Shown here: positions 26,535-34,928 of the stretch, in pieces
Layout of the letters: each line of letters starts with the position of its first letter
Position numbering within the stretch: position 1 is the stretch's first letter
NCBI RefSeq assembly: GCF_000719475.1
Contig: NZ_JOGO01000054.1
Coordinates: 1-42,369, forward strand
Direction of reading: 5' to 3'
From: Streptomyces sp. NRRL F-5630
Lineage (GTDB): Bacteria > Actinomycetota > Actinomycetes > Streptomycetales > Streptomycetaceae
DNA length: 42,369 bases
Made by a program: the position numbers and the translations under genes
The notes under the pieces: model-generated
What the model saw: only the letters and a program-made list of their open reading frames with translations
Told to the model about the DNA's origin: nothing
Database searches by the model: none

Positions 26535-26639
26535 CACCAGGGGGACGGCGCCCCGGAACCGCGGCGCGGGGGAGCGGGGGCCGGGCGGGCGGGGTGAGCG
26601 GTGGTCCGCATCCGCTTCCGCGCTGAGCGACACTTGACC

Positions 26640-26659
26640 GGGGACCGAGAACGGTCCCC
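26640..26659 (+). promoter_or_regulatory. Perfect hairpin in der leader
   Basis: GGGGACCG-AGAA-CGGTCCCC is a perfect 8-bp stem with a four-base loop, 28 nt before the der ATG. It may terminate the upstream transcript or control der. A TTGACC lies just before it (26634-26639) but lacks a matching -10. Confidence 0.6.
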
Positions 26660-26687
26660 GACGACAGACGACAGAGGTACGCACTTC

Positions 26688-28154
26688 ATGAACGACCACC
26701 ACCCCTTCGAGGGCGAAGAGCACGGCGCGCTCGGGGACGCCGAGTACGAGCGGTTCATGGAGCTTGCGGCCGAGGAGGGCTTCGACGTCGAGGACGTCGA
26801 GGACGCCATCGGCGAGGCCGGGCACGGACCGCTGCCCCGGCTCGCCGTCGTCGGCCGTCCCAATGTCGGCAAGTCGACTCTCGTGAACCGCATCATCGGC
26901 CGCCGCGAGGCCGTCGTCGAGGACCGGCCGGGCGTCACGCGCGACCGCGTGACCTACGAGGCCGAGTGGGCGGGGCGGCGCTTCAAGCTCGTCGACACCG
27001 GCGGCTGGGAGCAGGACGTCCTCGGCATCGACGCCTCCGTCGCGGCCCAGGCCGAGTACGCGATCGAGGCGTCCGACGCGGTCGTCTTCGTCGTGGACGC
27101 GACCGTCGGCGCGACCGACACGGACGAGGCCGTCGTGCGCCTGCTGCGCAAGGCGGGCAAGCCCGTCGTGCTGTGCGCCAACAAGGTCGACGGCCCTTCG
27201 GGCGAGGCCGACGCGGCGATGCTGTGGTCCCTCGGCCTCGGCGAGCCGCACCCCGTCTCCGCCCTGCACGGGCGCGGTACGGGCGACATGCTCGACGCCG
27301 TCCTCGAAGCGCTGCCCGACGCGCCGAAGGAGACCTTCGGCGGCACCGGGATCGGCGGCCCGCGCCGCGTCGCCCTCATCGGGCGCCCGAACGTCGGCAA
27401 GTCCTCGCTGCTCAACAAGCTCGCCGGCGAGGACCGCGTCGTCGTCGACGCGCAGGCCGGCACGACGCGCGACCCGGTGGACGAGCTGATCGAGCTGGGC
27501 GGCGTGACCTGGAAGTTCGTCGACACGGCGGGTATCCGCAAGCGCGTCCACCTCCAGCAGGGCGCCGACTACTACGCCTCGCTGCGCACGGCCGCCGCCG
27601 TCGAGAAGGCCGAGGTCGCCGTCGTCCTCATCGACGGCGCCGAGTCCATCTCCGTGCAGGACCAGCGCATCCTCACGATGGCCGTCGACGCGGGCCGCGC
27701 GCTCGTCCTCGCCTACAACAAGTGGGACACGCTCGACGAGGAGCGCCGCTACTACCTGGAGCGCGAGATCGAGCGGGAGCTCGGTCAGGTCGCCTGGGCG
27801 CCGCGCGTCAACATCTCGGCGCGGACCGGGCGGCATATGGAGAAGCTCGTGCCCGCGCTGGAGACGGCGCTCGCGAGCTGGGAGACACGCGTGCCGACGG
27901 GGCGCCTCAACGCGTTCCTCGGCGAGCTGGTGGCCGCGCACCCGCACCCGGTGCGGGGCGGCAAGCAGCCGCGCATCCTCTTCGGCACGCAGGCGGGGAC
28001 GAAGCCGCCGCGGTTCGTGCTCTTCGCCTCGGGCTTCATCGAGGCGGGGTACCGGCGCTTCATCGAGCGCCGGTTGCGCGAGGAGTTCGGGTTCGAGGGG
28101 ACGCCCGTGCAGATCTCGGTGCGGGTGCGGGAGAAGCGGGGACGCAAGAAGTGA
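26688..28154 (+). CDS. der: Ribosome-associated GTPase Der
   Basis: 488 aa, with the two tandem GTPase domains diagnostic of Der/EngA, needed for 50S ribosome assembly. First G1 motif GRPNVGKS is at 56-63, with DTGG and NKVD motifs following. The second GRPNVGKS is at 232-239, with DTAG and NKWD. The C-terminal KH-like domain ends in a basic REKRGRKK tail. An acidic stretch of about 45 residues ([12 protein letters not shown]) precedes the first domain. ATG 26688 is preferred over 26601 because homology and the acidic start fit and a GAGG lies about 12 nt upstream. Confidence 0.96.
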   Translation: MNDHHPFEGEEHGALGDAEYERFMELAAEEGFDVEDVEDAIGEAGHGPLPRLAVVGRPNVGKSTLVNRIIGRREAVVEDRPGVTRDRVTYEAEWAGRRFKLVDTGGWEQDVLGIDASVAAQAEYAIEASDAVVFVVDATVGATDTDEAVVRLLRKAGKPVVLCANKVDGPSGEADAAMLWSLGLGEPHPVSALHGRGTGDMLDAVLEALPDAPKETFGGTGIGGPRRVALIGRPNVGKSSLLNKLAGEDRVVVDAQAGTTRDPVDELIELGGVTWKFVDTAGIRKRVHLQQGADYYASLRTAAAVEKAEVAVVLIDGAESISVQDQRILTMAVDAGRALVLAYNKWDTLDEERRYYLEREIERELGQVAWAPRVNISARTGRHMEKLVPALETALASWETRVPTGRLNAFLGELVAAHPHPVRGGKQPRILFGTQAGTKPPRFVLFASGFIEAGYRRFIERRLREEFGFEGTPVQISVRVREKRGRKK

Positions 28155-28173
28155 GGTGAACCCCCGCGGGGGT

Positions 28174-28207
28174 GCGGGGCGGGTCCGGAGACACGGGTCC
28201 GCCCCGC
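28174..28207. terminator. Hairpin between der and convergent gene
   Basis: GCGGGGCGG (28174-28182) pairs with CCGCCCCGC (28199-28207). It lies between two convergent stops and may serve both strands. Confidence 0.65.
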
Positions 28208-28281
28208 TCGGCGTGCGTACGGGACGGGGGCGAGGCGCGGGGCGGCCCCGGCGCCGACCGCGGGGCGGGCGCCGCGCCGGG

Positions 28282-28614
28282 TCAGGACTCCGTACGCCTC
28301 GGGACCGGGGGCAGGGCCGCCGGGCGGTGGAGGGCGGGGCGCTGCCAGTCGGCGGGGGGCTGGGGGGCCGGGGCGGCCCAGCCGTAGCCGGTGCGGACCG
28401 ACGCCGAGGGGGGCGTGCGCGGCGACTGGTGGTGGAACAGGGGCAGGCCCAGTTCGTCCTCGCCGCACCACTCGCCCGGCACGGTGCGGAACAGGCGGCG
28501 GTACTCGGCGAAGAGCGCGTCGTAGATGGGGGTCGCCGAGAAGCCGGGACGGGGCTCCTGCGCGGGACGCATGGCGGGGATGGCGCGGTGGCGGGGGGAC
28601 TCGTAGGGGTGCAC
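28282..28614 (-). CDS. Small conserved Streptomyces protein, function unknown
   Basis: 110 aa from GTG 28614. The likely structured part is ATPIYDALFAEYRRLFRTVPGEW, followed by GEDELGLPLF and a Pro-rich end. I recognise it only as a type of short protein seen near der in Streptomyces; no function can be assigned. The start is uncertain: ATG 28572 would give 96 aa (MRPAQEPRPGF) and GTG 28635 would give 117, and none has a well-spaced ribosome site. The region 28615-28831 upstream contains no other convincing gene. Confidence 0.55.
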   Translation of the reverse strand: MHPYESPRHRAIPAMRPAQEPRPGFSATPIYDALFAEYRRLFRTVPGEWCGEDELGLPLFHHQSPRTPPSASVRTGYGWAAPAPQPPADWQRPALHRPAALPPVPRRTES

Positions 28615-28831
28615 GTCCTGCCAACGACGCGGCACGCGCGGGGATGCGGGCGAATACCCCTCCGACTCAGCCGGGCGGGCGCGGAGCCGCTCTCCGCGCC
28701 CGCCCGCGCTCCCGTCCGCCCCTGGGGACGCACGGGAGGAGGGGGTACGCGCGTCGCTCGGGCGCGCACCCCCGGTCAGGGGGGAGCCGCCCGCGGCTCG
28801 GGACACGCGGGCGGCGCCGGGGCCGGGACGC

Positions 28832-29605
28832 TCAGGTACCGGCGAGCGGCATCGCGGCGGCGACGAGCAGGCCCCGCGCCGCCGCCTTGTCGAGCGCCTC
28901 ACGGAGCAGGTCCTCGCGGGGCTGACGGCCGATGCCACCGGCCGGGGCCGCGTACACGAGAACGGACTGCCGCTTGTTCGCGGCGGTGCGCCAGCCCTCC
29001 GTGACCTGGAGCGGCTGGTGGGCCTGCCACCAGGCGACGGGGGCGCCGCCGTCGGGGCCGGGCTGGAGCACGGCGTGCAGCTGGCCCACCGCGAGCAGCA
29101 CCGACCAGCCGTGCAGGACCTGCGGGACCTCGCTCACCTCGTGGACCGGGGCGAAGCCCTGCTCCTGGAGCAGCGGCAGGAAGGCGTCCTCGGGGCCCGT
29201 GGTGCCGGGGCGGGCGATCGGCCCGGTCGGCTCCACGACGAGCGCGGGGTGGAGCTCACCGTCGAGCAGCACGAGACCGCTCGTGACGCCGAGCACCGCC
29301 TGCTGCGGCCCCCCGGCTTCGCTCGCCTCGCTCGCGGTGATCGAGGCCACGGCACCCTGCAACTGCTCCTCGGTGACGCGTACGACCTGCGAGGGCAGGC
29401 AGCCGGCGTGCGCGAAGGCGAGCACCGCGGTCTCCTCGCCGACGAAGAGCACCGTGCTGGTGTGCTCGTGCTCCGAGTCCCCCGGACTGCGGCAGGAGGT
29501 GCAGTCGTAGGCGCCGGGAGCACTCTCCCCGGCGAGCAACCGATCGGCTTCTTCGTCACCGATCTCGGCGCGTACGTCGTCGGCGACGTCGAGAATGCGC
29601 GGCAC
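28832..29605 (-). CDS. Conserved Streptomyces protein of unknown function
   Basis: 257 aa. The N-terminus has an acidic helix (ILDVADDVRAEIGDEEADRLLAG), then a Cys-pair motif YDCTSCRSPGDSEHEHTSTVLF. Alternating beta strands follow (ETAVLAFAHAGCL, AVLGVTSGLVLLDG, LHPALVVEPTGP) and a C-terminal half with WSVLLAVGQLHAVLQ. The CxxC plus nearby His could bind metal, which is a guess. GTG 29605 has GGAG 5 nt upstream, a good site; a longer upstream frame is not needed. It does not overlap its neighbours. A TATACG sequence about 17 nt upstream could be a -10 box. Confidence 0.75.
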   Translation of the reverse strand: MPRILDVADDVRAEIGDEEADRLLAGESAPGAYDCTSCRSPGDSEHEHTSTVLFVGEETAVLAFAHAGCLPSQVVRVTEEQLQGAVASITASEASEAGGPQQAVLGVTSGLVLLDGELHPALVVEPTGPIARPGTTGPEDAFLPLLQEQGFAPVHEVSEVPQVLHGWSVLLAVGQLHAVLQPGPDGGAPVAWWQAHQPLQVTEGWRTAANKRQSVLVYAAPAGGIGRQPREDLLREALDKAAARGLLVAAAMPLAGT

Positions 29606-29880
29606 GGGGGCTCCTCGGTCTCGTATACCCGCGTGCCCGGGGCGTCCGGCGCACGCACGCACCGGGCGGGTCCCGGCACACGCCCGGGTCAACGGGCGAC
29701 CGCAGCCCGGGTCACGCCGCACCCGGCGCGGAATGGCCGCGTCCGCTCCTCGCCCGCCGCCGGGGCCACCGTCCGCCGCCGTGCCCCGCGCCAACTGGGC
29801 TTCGTACGGACGGTAGCCGCGAAGGCGGTGCGCGTGCCCTCGGCCCTCGATGGGGCAAAAGGAATGAATGGGGAGCAAAC

Positions 29881-29886
29881 TACCCT
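29881..29886 (+). promoter_or_regulatory. -10 box TACCCT before small ORF and glycosyltransferase
   Basis: TACCCT lies in an A/T-richer patch (about 29855-29912) and is followed by 6 nt and GTG 29893, which fits a leaderless start. The rest of 29606-29880 shows nothing I can name. Confidence 0.5.
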
Positions 29887-29892
29887 TGAGGT

Positions 29893-30054
29893 GTGGCTGA
29901 AAACAGTCGAACGGGCCTCGGAAACGCAGCCATCCGGCTGGTCTTCTCCCTCTCCCGGCCCAGCGCCCGTCATCGCCCCGTGACCTGCGCCGGGACCGCC
30001 TGGTTGCCGACTGCGGCGGGGTTGACCCGCCACGCACAGGCAACAAGGACGTGA
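29893..30054 (+). CDS. Possible 53-aa leaderless small protein or leader peptide
   Basis: GTG start directly behind a -10 box. The predicted product begins MAENSRTGLGNAAIRLVFSL, giving an amphipathic helix, and becomes basic towards the end. Third-position GC is about 80%, lower than neighbouring genes but compatible with coding. It ends 11 nt before the hairpin at 30066. It may be a real small gene, a leader peptide, or part of a structured untranslated leader for the downstream glycosyltransferase operon. I cannot match it to a family. Confidence 0.35.
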   Translation: MAENSRTGLGNAAIRLVFSLSRPSARHRPVTCAGTAWLPTAAGLTRHAQATRT

Positions 30055-30065
30055 AGAAGACCCAA

Positions 30066-30095
30066 CCAAGAGACCCCAGCGGGGGTCTCTCTTGG
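30066..30095 (+). terminator. Hairpin in leader of glycosyltransferase operon
   Basis: CCAAGAGACCCC (30066-30077) pairs with GGGGTCTC..TTGG (30082-30095) around a four-base loop, with a two-base bulge in the right arm. It lies 46 nt before ATG 30142 and after the small ORF, so it could terminate or attenuate transcription. Confidence 0.65.
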
Positions 30096-30141
30096 TGACA
30101 GGCGGCCCCGGAAGGGCCGTGCACGACGGCGGGACACACGC

Positions 30142-31401
30142 ATGCAGATCTCCTTCCTCATCCACAACGGGTACGCCATCGGCGGCACCGTCCGCACGAC
30201 GTACAACCTGGCGGCCCAGCTCGCCGAGCACCACGACGTGGAGGTCGTCTCGGTCTTCCGCCACCGCGACACCCCCTCCCTCACCCCGGACCCCCGCGTC
30301 CGCGTCCGCCACCTCGTGGACCTGCGCACCGACAGCCGCGGCTCCGATCGCGCCCACCCCCTGCTCCAGCGCCCCTCCGCCGAGTTCCCGCGCGGGGAAA
30401 TCCGCTACGCCAAGTACAGCGCCCTCACCGACGAGCGGATCAACGCCTACCTCGCCGGCCTCACCTCCGACGTCGTCATCGGCACCCGCCCCGGACTCAA
30501 CGTGCACCTCGCCCGCCGCACCCGCCCGGGACCGGTCCGCATCGGGCAGGAACACCTCACCCTCGGCGCCCATGCCCCCGAGCTGCGCGCGCGACTGGAG
30601 GCCGCCTACCCCCTGCTCGACGGCTTCACGACGACGACCGAGGCGGACGCTCGCGCCTACCGCGCCGGGATGAACCTGCCCGGCGTGCCGGTCTGGAGCA
30701 TGGCCAACCCGGTGCCCGCGCCCGCCCTGCCGCCCGTCACGGGAGACAGCAAATGGGTCGTCGCCGCCGGTCGACTCGCCGGCGTCAAGCGCTACGACCT
30801 CCTCGTCCGCGCCTTCGCCCGGGTCCGCGCCGAACGCCCCGACTGGCGGCTGCGCATCTACGGCACAGGCAAGCAGGAGAACAAGCTCCGGCGCCTGATC
30901 CACGAACTCGGCCTCTACAACCACGTCTTCCTCATGGGGCCCGCGCACCCCATCGAGGCCGAGTGGGTCAAGGGCTCCCTCGCCGCCGTCACCTCCTCCC
31001 TCGAATCCTTCGGCATGACGATCGTCGAGGCGATGCGCTGCGGGCTGCCCGTCGTCTCCAGCGACGCCCCGCACGGCCCCGCCGAGATCATCGAGGACGG
31101 CGTCAACGGCCGCCTCGTCCCCGTCGACGCCGGTCCCGAGACCTTCGCCGCCGGGCTGCTCCAGCTCATCAACGACGACGGACTGCGGGCCAGGATGTCC
31201 GCCGCCGCGCTGCGCTCCTCGGCCCGCTACGACCCGGCGGCGATCGCCGAACGGTACGAGTCCCTGTTCACCTCGCTCCGCGCCGCACGGGGCCCGCGCC
31301 CGGCGGGACTGCTGCGCGGAGCCGTCCATCGCGGGCGTGCCCGGCTCCTCGGCTCGGTCCTGGCCTCCCGCGCCGCCGCGAAGAAGGGCCGCCCCGCATG
31401 A
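30142..31401 (+). CDS. GT4-family glycosyltransferase
   Basis: 419 aa with a GT-B fold. The N-terminus IHNGYAIGGTVRTTYNLAAQLAEHH is typical. The C-terminal donor domain has VVAAGRLAGVKRYDLLVRAF, LRIYGTGKQENKLRRLI, SSLESFGMTIVEAMRCGLPVVSS (EX7E) and GPAEIIEDGVNGRLVP. The last 50 residues are basic. The acceptor is unknown; a wall polymer or glycolipid is plausible because the sequence pattern recalls poly(glycerol phosphate)-type glycosyltransferases. ATG 30142 lies behind a structured leader. The stop overlaps the next ATG (ATGA), marking a two-gene operon. Confidence 0.88.
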   Translation: MQISFLIHNGYAIGGTVRTTYNLAAQLAEHHDVEVVSVFRHRDTPSLTPDPRVRVRHLVDLRTDSRGSDRAHPLLQRPSAEFPRGEIRYAKYSALTDERINAYLAGLTSDVVIGTRPGLNVHLARRTRPGPVRIGQEHLTLGAHAPELRARLEAAYPLLDGFTTTTEADARAYRAGMNLPGVPVWSMANPVPAPALPPVTGDSKWVVAAGRLAGVKRYDLLVRAFARVRAERPDWRLRIYGTGKQENKLRRLIHELGLYNHVFLMGPAHPIEAEWVKGSLAAVTSSLESFGMTIVEAMRCGLPVVSSDAPHGPAEIIEDGVNGRLVPVDAGPETFAAGLLQLINDDGLRARMSAAALRSSARYDPAAIAERYESLFTSLRAARGPRPAGLLRGAVHRGRARLLGSVLASRAAAKKGRPA

Positions 31402-32300
31402 AGACCACCGCGAGCACCACGACCACCGCGTCCACCGCGACGACCGCGACCACCCCCGCTCCGCGCCGCCCCGCCGACGCCGCTCCCGCCGCCCGCCCGG
31501 AGGCCCGCGTGCCGTGGAGCGCCTCCTGCGTCGCCGACGCCACCGGCGCCCTCGCCTTCGTCGTCGCCCTGCCCGAGGGACTCACGGGCGGGCACCTCCT
31601 GCTGCGGCAGCGCGGCGGCGGCGAGGAGGTCCTCCTGCCGTTCACGGCCACGGGCCACGGCCCGCTGCGCGCCGTGCTGCCGGGCGACACGCCCCTGGCC
31701 GAGGGCCACTGGGAGGTCCACGCCCAGGCCCCGGGCGGCGAGCCCGTACGCCTGCGGCCCGGACTCGACGACCTGCGCGCCCTGGTCGACCGCGACCCCG
31801 AGGGAGCCGACGCCGTCGCCGTCCACCTCCCGTACACGAGCAAGTACGGCAACCTCTCGCTCCGCACCTGGCTGCGCGCCCCGCACGCCGAGGCGGGCGC
31901 TGTGCACGTCGAGCCCGGCGAGACGACGGTGCGCGGGCGCTGCTACGGGATCGTGCCGACGCCCGCCGCGTACGCCGAACTGCGGCCCGCGGAGGGCGAG
32001 GGCGAGCCGGTGCGCGCGCAGGTGAGCGGCGAGGGCCCGGACTTCCGGCTGCGCATCGCGCACGCGCCCCTCCTCGCGCACGGACCGCGCCAGTGGCAGG
32101 TCCGGCTCCGCCCCGAGGGCGAAGGCGGGCCCGACATCCGGCTCGCCCGGCTGCTCGACGACCTCGTCGACCGGCACGCCGTCTTCACCTATCCCGCCAC
32201 CGTCCACGAGGGACTGCGCGCCCGCCCGTACTACTCGGGCGCCAACAACCTCGCCTTCCGTGTCACGGCCGTCGCCCCCGCCGCCGACCCGGCCGGGTGA
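31398..32300 (+). CDS. Unknown protein, partner of glycosyltransferase
   Basis: 300 aa. A Thr/Ala-rich start of about 35 residues (many ACC/GCG codons) precedes beta-rich sequence with repeated sandwich-like segments: CVADATGALAFVVALPEGL, HLLLRQRGGGEEVLLPF, GHWEVHAQAPGGEPVRL. No signal peptide, membrane helix or catalytic motif is visible. ATG 31398 overlaps the upstream glycosyltransferase stop, so it probably works with it, perhaps as a carbohydrate-recognition or polymer-associated protein. This is inference from position only. Followed by a hairpin with a U run. Confidence 0.7.
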   Translation: MKTTASTTTTASTATTATTPAPRRPADAAPAARPEARVPWSASCVADATGALAFVVALPEGLTGGHLLLRQRGGGEEVLLPFTATGHGPLRAVLPGDTPLAEGHWEVHAQAPGGEPVRLRPGLDDLRALVDRDPEGADAVAVHLPYTSKYGNLSLRTWLRAPHAEAGAVHVEPGETTVRGRCYGIVPTPAAYAELRPAEGEGEPVRAQVSGEGPDFRLRIAHAPLLAHGPRQWQVRLRPEGEGGPDIRLARLLDDLVDRHAVFTYPATVHEGLRARPYYSGANNLAFRVTAVAPAADPAG

Positions 32301-32371
32301 GGGCGGGGCGACCGGCCCCGCATTCGCCGGGACCCCCGCGCGCCGCGCATTACGTGCGGATTTCGTGCCGT

Positions 32372-32394
32372 CCCGCCCGCATGCCACGGGCGGG
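32372..32394 (+). terminator. Terminator after glycosyltransferase operon
   Basis: CCCGCCCG (32372-32379) and CGGGCGGG (32387-32394) form an 8-bp stem; GCCGTTTTCG follows, giving a short U run. Confidence 0.7.
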
Positions 32395-32647
32395 GCCGTT
32401 TTCGTTCCGGCACCGGTTTATCGGGAGCCCGGCGAAGCGGCGGGTAGCGGGATAGGAGAGGGGGCGGAAAACGCGGGGAGAGGGGCCGGGCATTCAGTCC
32501 GATATAACGGCGGTATAAGAAAAGGGAGACCGAACGTGTGACAAACTCCGCGCGAAACTCCCCCTGCCGTGCCGTGATCGAAGTGTGACCCCCCGCGCCC
32601 GGGCGCGTCCCCGGGTACCGCCGCTTCCCCCGTGCGCCCCGAGCCCC
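32395..32647. other. Gene-free stretch with A/T-rich patch
   Basis: No convincing gene. At 32500-32525 is an unusually A/T-rich patch for this genome, with TATAAC and TATAAG spaced by 5 nt, followed by AAGGGAG. A 16-codon open frame (32538-32588) follows that site, but nothing else supports it. Confidence 0.5.
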
Positions 32648-32653
32648 TAGCGT
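32648..32653 (+). promoter_or_regulatory. -10 box TAGCGT, leaderless start of I78 gene
   Basis: TAGCGT followed by 7 nt and ATG 32661, without a ribosome site. It also shows that the in-frame GTG at 32652 is not the start. Confidence 0.5.
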
Positions 32654-32660
32654 GGGTCCC

Positions 32661-32873
32661 ATGGCAGCCTTTCCCCCGCCCCAGGAACCCCGCGACGAAC
32701 CCGCCGCGTACGTCGGCGTCGAGGCCGAGGAGGCCGAGCGACGCGCGCGTGCCCGGGGCTGGCGCACGGTCCGCGCGCTCGCCCCGGGCACGGTGATCAC
32801 GATGGAGTACCAGTCCGGCAGGCTCAACTTCGAGGTCGACGAGGGGAGGGTCCGGCGCTGCTGGAAGGGCTGA
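32661..32873 (+). CDS. I78-family peptidase inhibitor-like protein
   Basis: 70 aa. The C-terminal half WRTVRALAPGTVITMEYQS, GRLNFEVDEGRVRRCW fits the I78 (potato-inhibitor-like) pattern of small actinobacterial and proteobacterial proteins, in which R-PG...T-D/EY...RLN-V-D is conserved. The N-terminus is Pro/Glu-rich. No secretion signal is seen, so it may be cytosolic and its true target is unknown. The start is set by the leaderless -10 box. It stands alone between hairpins, convergent with the PAP2 gene. Confidence 0.75.
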   Translation: MAAFPPPQEPRDEPAAYVGVEAEEAERRARARGWRTVRALAPGTVITMEYQSGRLNFEVDEGRVRRCWKG

Positions 32874-32912
32874 GCCCTTCCTCCGGCGGGCCCGCCCGGC
32901 CCCGTACGCGCG

Positions 32913-32943
32913 AAGGCCCGCCCCGCGCGGCGGGGCGGGCCTT
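32913..32943. terminator. Bidirectional terminator hairpin
   Basis: Perfect 13-bp stem (32913-32925 with 32931-32943) and a 5-nt loop, between convergent genes. AA on one side and TT on the other give short tracts in both directions. Confidence 0.9.
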
Positions 32944-32954
32944 GTGCGCTTCCC

Positions 32955-34010
32955 TCAGCCGCCCGCCAGCGGGCGCGCCGAGCCGCCGCGAGGCTGATTG
33001 CGGTCGTGGGCCTGCGGGCGGCGCGTGCCACCCGTGGGAGGCGCGGGACGGCTGTGCTCGGGGCGTACCGTCGCCCGCGGGCCGTGGGCGGGGTCCTTGC
33101 GGGCCGCCGCGGTGGCGGGCACGGCCCGCGGGCCCACCGGCGTGAGCGGGCGCGGGGGTACCCCCGGCACCGGCTTGCGGCGCGCCGCGAGCCGGCGCAG
33201 GAAGCCGTCCCGGAGCTGCAGGATGAGCACCTCCACGCGCGCCACCAGCGGCTCGCACCACGGCAGCGCGAGGAGCACGAGCAGCCCGGCCGCCCAGCCG
33301 AGGACCACGTCGCTGAGCCAGTGCGTGCCCAGGTAGACCGTGGTGAGGCCGACGCTCAGCGACACGATCGCCGAACCCGCCGACAGATACCTTCTGGCCC
33401 GGGGGGTCGAGGCCAGATACGCGAGAATCCCCCAGGTCACGACCGCGTTCGCGGTGTGCCCCGAGGGAAATATGTCCCCGCCGAGTCCCATCTCGTTCGA
33501 GCCGATGACCGTCGCGTAGTGCGGGCCCAGCCGTCCCATGCCGATCTTCGCCGCGCCGACCGTGACGTTGAGCAGCAGCAGCGAGGCCCCGAGCACGAGC
33601 AGCGGGCGCAGCGTGTGCTGCCGCCAGGAGCGCCACCCCAGCCAGGCGAGCACCATCACCGCCGTGGGGCCCCGCTGCCCGAGCACCACCAGGTAGTCGA
33701 GGAAGGCGTGCACCTCGGGCCACTGCTGGTAGGGGCGGAAGAACATGAGCTGCCAGTCGAGGCGGACGAGCCAGGTCGTGGCGGCGACGGCGACGACGAT
33801 CGCGAGGTAGAAGGCGAGCGTCGCGAGCAGCAGGACGAGCCGGTGGCGGCTCATGACGGGGACGTGCGGGTTGGCCGGCCGCTCCGGCTCGCGATCGAGC
33901 CGGGCGAAGAGCCGCGCGAGGCGGCCGGGGGTCGGTTGGGTACGCACCCGATCGACGTTACAGCCGGTGAGTGTCAAAGCCGAACGAAACAACCGTTTCG
34001 TGATGGGCAT
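32955..34010 (-). CDS. PAP2-superfamily membrane phosphatase-like protein
   Basis: 351 aa. About 55 soluble residues are followed by several membrane helices (57-80, 105-123, 135-152, 187-202, 212-228, 233-248) and a basic Pro-rich cytosolic tail of about 95 residues. PAP2 motifs are KIGMGRLGP (155-163), FPSGH (181-185) and LGTHWLSD (His230, Asp234). The Arg of the RP pair in motif 1 is Gly, and the Arg six residues before His230 is Thr224, so phosphatase activity is uncertain. It could act on undecaprenyl or phosphatidyl phosphates. ATG 34010 has no clear ribosome site; ATG at residue 53 (MSRHRLVLLL) is an alternative. Confidence 0.82.
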   Translation of the reverse strand: MPITKRLFRSALTLTGCNVDRVRTQPTPGRLARLFARLDREPERPANPHVPVMSRHRLVLLLATLAFYLAIVVAVAATTWLVRLDWQLMFFRPYQQWPEVHAFLDYLVVLGQRGPTAVMVLAWLGWRSWRQHTLRPLLVLGASLLLLNVTVGAAKIGMGRLGPHYATVIGSNEMGLGGDIFPSGHTANAVVTWGILAYLASTPRARRYLSAGSAIVSLSVGLTTVYLGTHWLSDVVLGWAAGLLVLLALPWCEPLVARVEVLILQLRDGFLRRLAARRKPVPGVPPRPLTPVGPRAVPATAAARKDPAHGPRATVRPEHSRPAPPTGGTRRPQAHDRNQPRGGSARPLAGG

Positions 34011-34475
34011 GTGATGTGCAGCGACCTGCCCACCAGGGTTTATCCGGAAGCTTTCCCTAAAGCCGTCCGAAGGAGCGGAGGAGGCCGCGGCGGGACCCGC
34101 ACGCGCATTCCCCGCGGGATTCCCCGCTTTTCCCCGCCGTCCGTTTTCCGTTCACCCCACTCGCCGTCGCGGGCCGGGAACGCCCGGCGCTCGGGCGCCC
34201 GCCCGCCTCGCCGGAGGAGGCGTACCGGGTGGGGGAGGGGAGCGGTGGCCCCGTGGGCCGGGGCGGGTGAACCGGTGGTGCGGCAGGTCGGTGAGGCAGG
34301 TACGGGGAGCCGGAAGGCGGCGGCGGGAGCGCGCCCACGAGCGCCCGTGCGGGAGCGGGTGCGGGGCCGGGGCCGCGTGACGCGGGCCGTGCGGGGACCG
34401 GCGCCGGCCGTCCGGGGACGGAGGGCGGGGTACGGCGTACGGGGATGCCGTACCGCCCTCGGTCGCCCCGGGCGG
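34011..34475. other. Gene-free 465-nt stretch
   Basis: Very G/C-rich. No open frame has convincing protein features; a 93-codon leftward frame (34057-34338) is Pro/Gly-rich and looks like noise. Near 34107-34135 ATTCCCCGC is repeated around CGGG. The right end holds the terminator of the SepF-like gene. Confidence 0.6.
34422..34459 (-). terminator. Terminator hairpin after SepF-like gene
   Basis: AGGGCGGGGTACGGC (34422-34436) pairs with GCCGTACCGCCCT (34447-34459) with a two-base bulge and a 10-nt loop. It lies 17 nt past the stop, on the gene's downstream side. Confidence 0.75.
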
Positions 34476-34928
34476 CTAGCTCTGGTTGAAGAAGCCGTCG
34501 CGGGGACGGGAGCCCGCCGCTTCGCCCGCGAGGATCTCCGTACCGGAAGGGGTGAGGAGGAAGACGCGGGTCGCCACCTTCTCGATCGAGCCGCGCAGTC
34601 CGAAGATGAGCCCGGCGGCGAAGTCGACGACGCGCTTGGCGTCGGCGGGCTCCATCGCGGTCAGGTTCATGATGACGGGGACACCCTCGCGGAACAGCTC
34701 ACCGATGTGCCGGGCGTCCCGGAAGCTGCCCGGGGTCACGGTGCCGATTCTGCGGTCCCGTTCCTCGGCCGCCTGCGCCGCGACCCGCACACGGGGGTCG
34801 GTGACCCAGCTCTCGCCGGGCTCGGGGCCCGCCTCGGGCTCGTCCGCGTACCCGTCGTAATAGCGCTCGGCCCCGGTGTCGTCGTCGACGAGCCCGAGCC
34901 AGGCACTTGCCTTGCGCACCGATCCCAT
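34476..34928 (-). CDS. sflA: SepF-like cell-division protein (SflA type)
   Basis: 150 aa. The short N-terminal stretch [17 protein letters not shown] resembles the membrane-targeting helix of SepF proteins, and an acidic Tyr-rich linker ([12 protein letters not shown]) follows. The SepF core is at about 60-135: [62 protein letters not shown]. SepF anchors FtsZ to the membrane. Streptomyces has extra SepF-like proteins SflA and SflB besides the main one in the ftsZ cluster; the location beside the DUF5685 gene fits SflA. ATG 34928 has GGAGG 5 nt upstream. Symbol given by similarity of context, not proven. Confidence 0.85.
   Translation of the reverse strand: MGSVRKASAWLGLVDDDTGAERYYDGYADEPEAGPEPGESWVTDPRVRVAAQAAEERDRRIGTVTPGSFRDARHIGELFREGVPVIMNLTAMEPADAKRVVDFAAGLIFGLRGSIEKVATRVFLLTPSGTEILAGEAAGSRPRDGFFNQS

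Noticed and set aside
29990..30100. tRNA or known riboswitch in the leader before the second glycosyltransferase
   Set aside because: No cloverleaf or acceptor/CCA pattern and no recognisable riboswitch core; only a hairpin and a short possible ORF are supported.
32538..32588. 16-codon frame with GGGAG nine bases upstream
   Set aside because: Short frames with chance ribosome sites are common. No promoter spacing or family resemblance supports it, and the I78 gene downstream has its own leaderless promoter.
34057..34338. 93-codon leftward frame between the PAP2 and SepF-like genes
   Set aside because: Low-complexity Pro/Gly/Ser sequence with no ribosome site or motif, and no reason to expect a gene from the neighbours.
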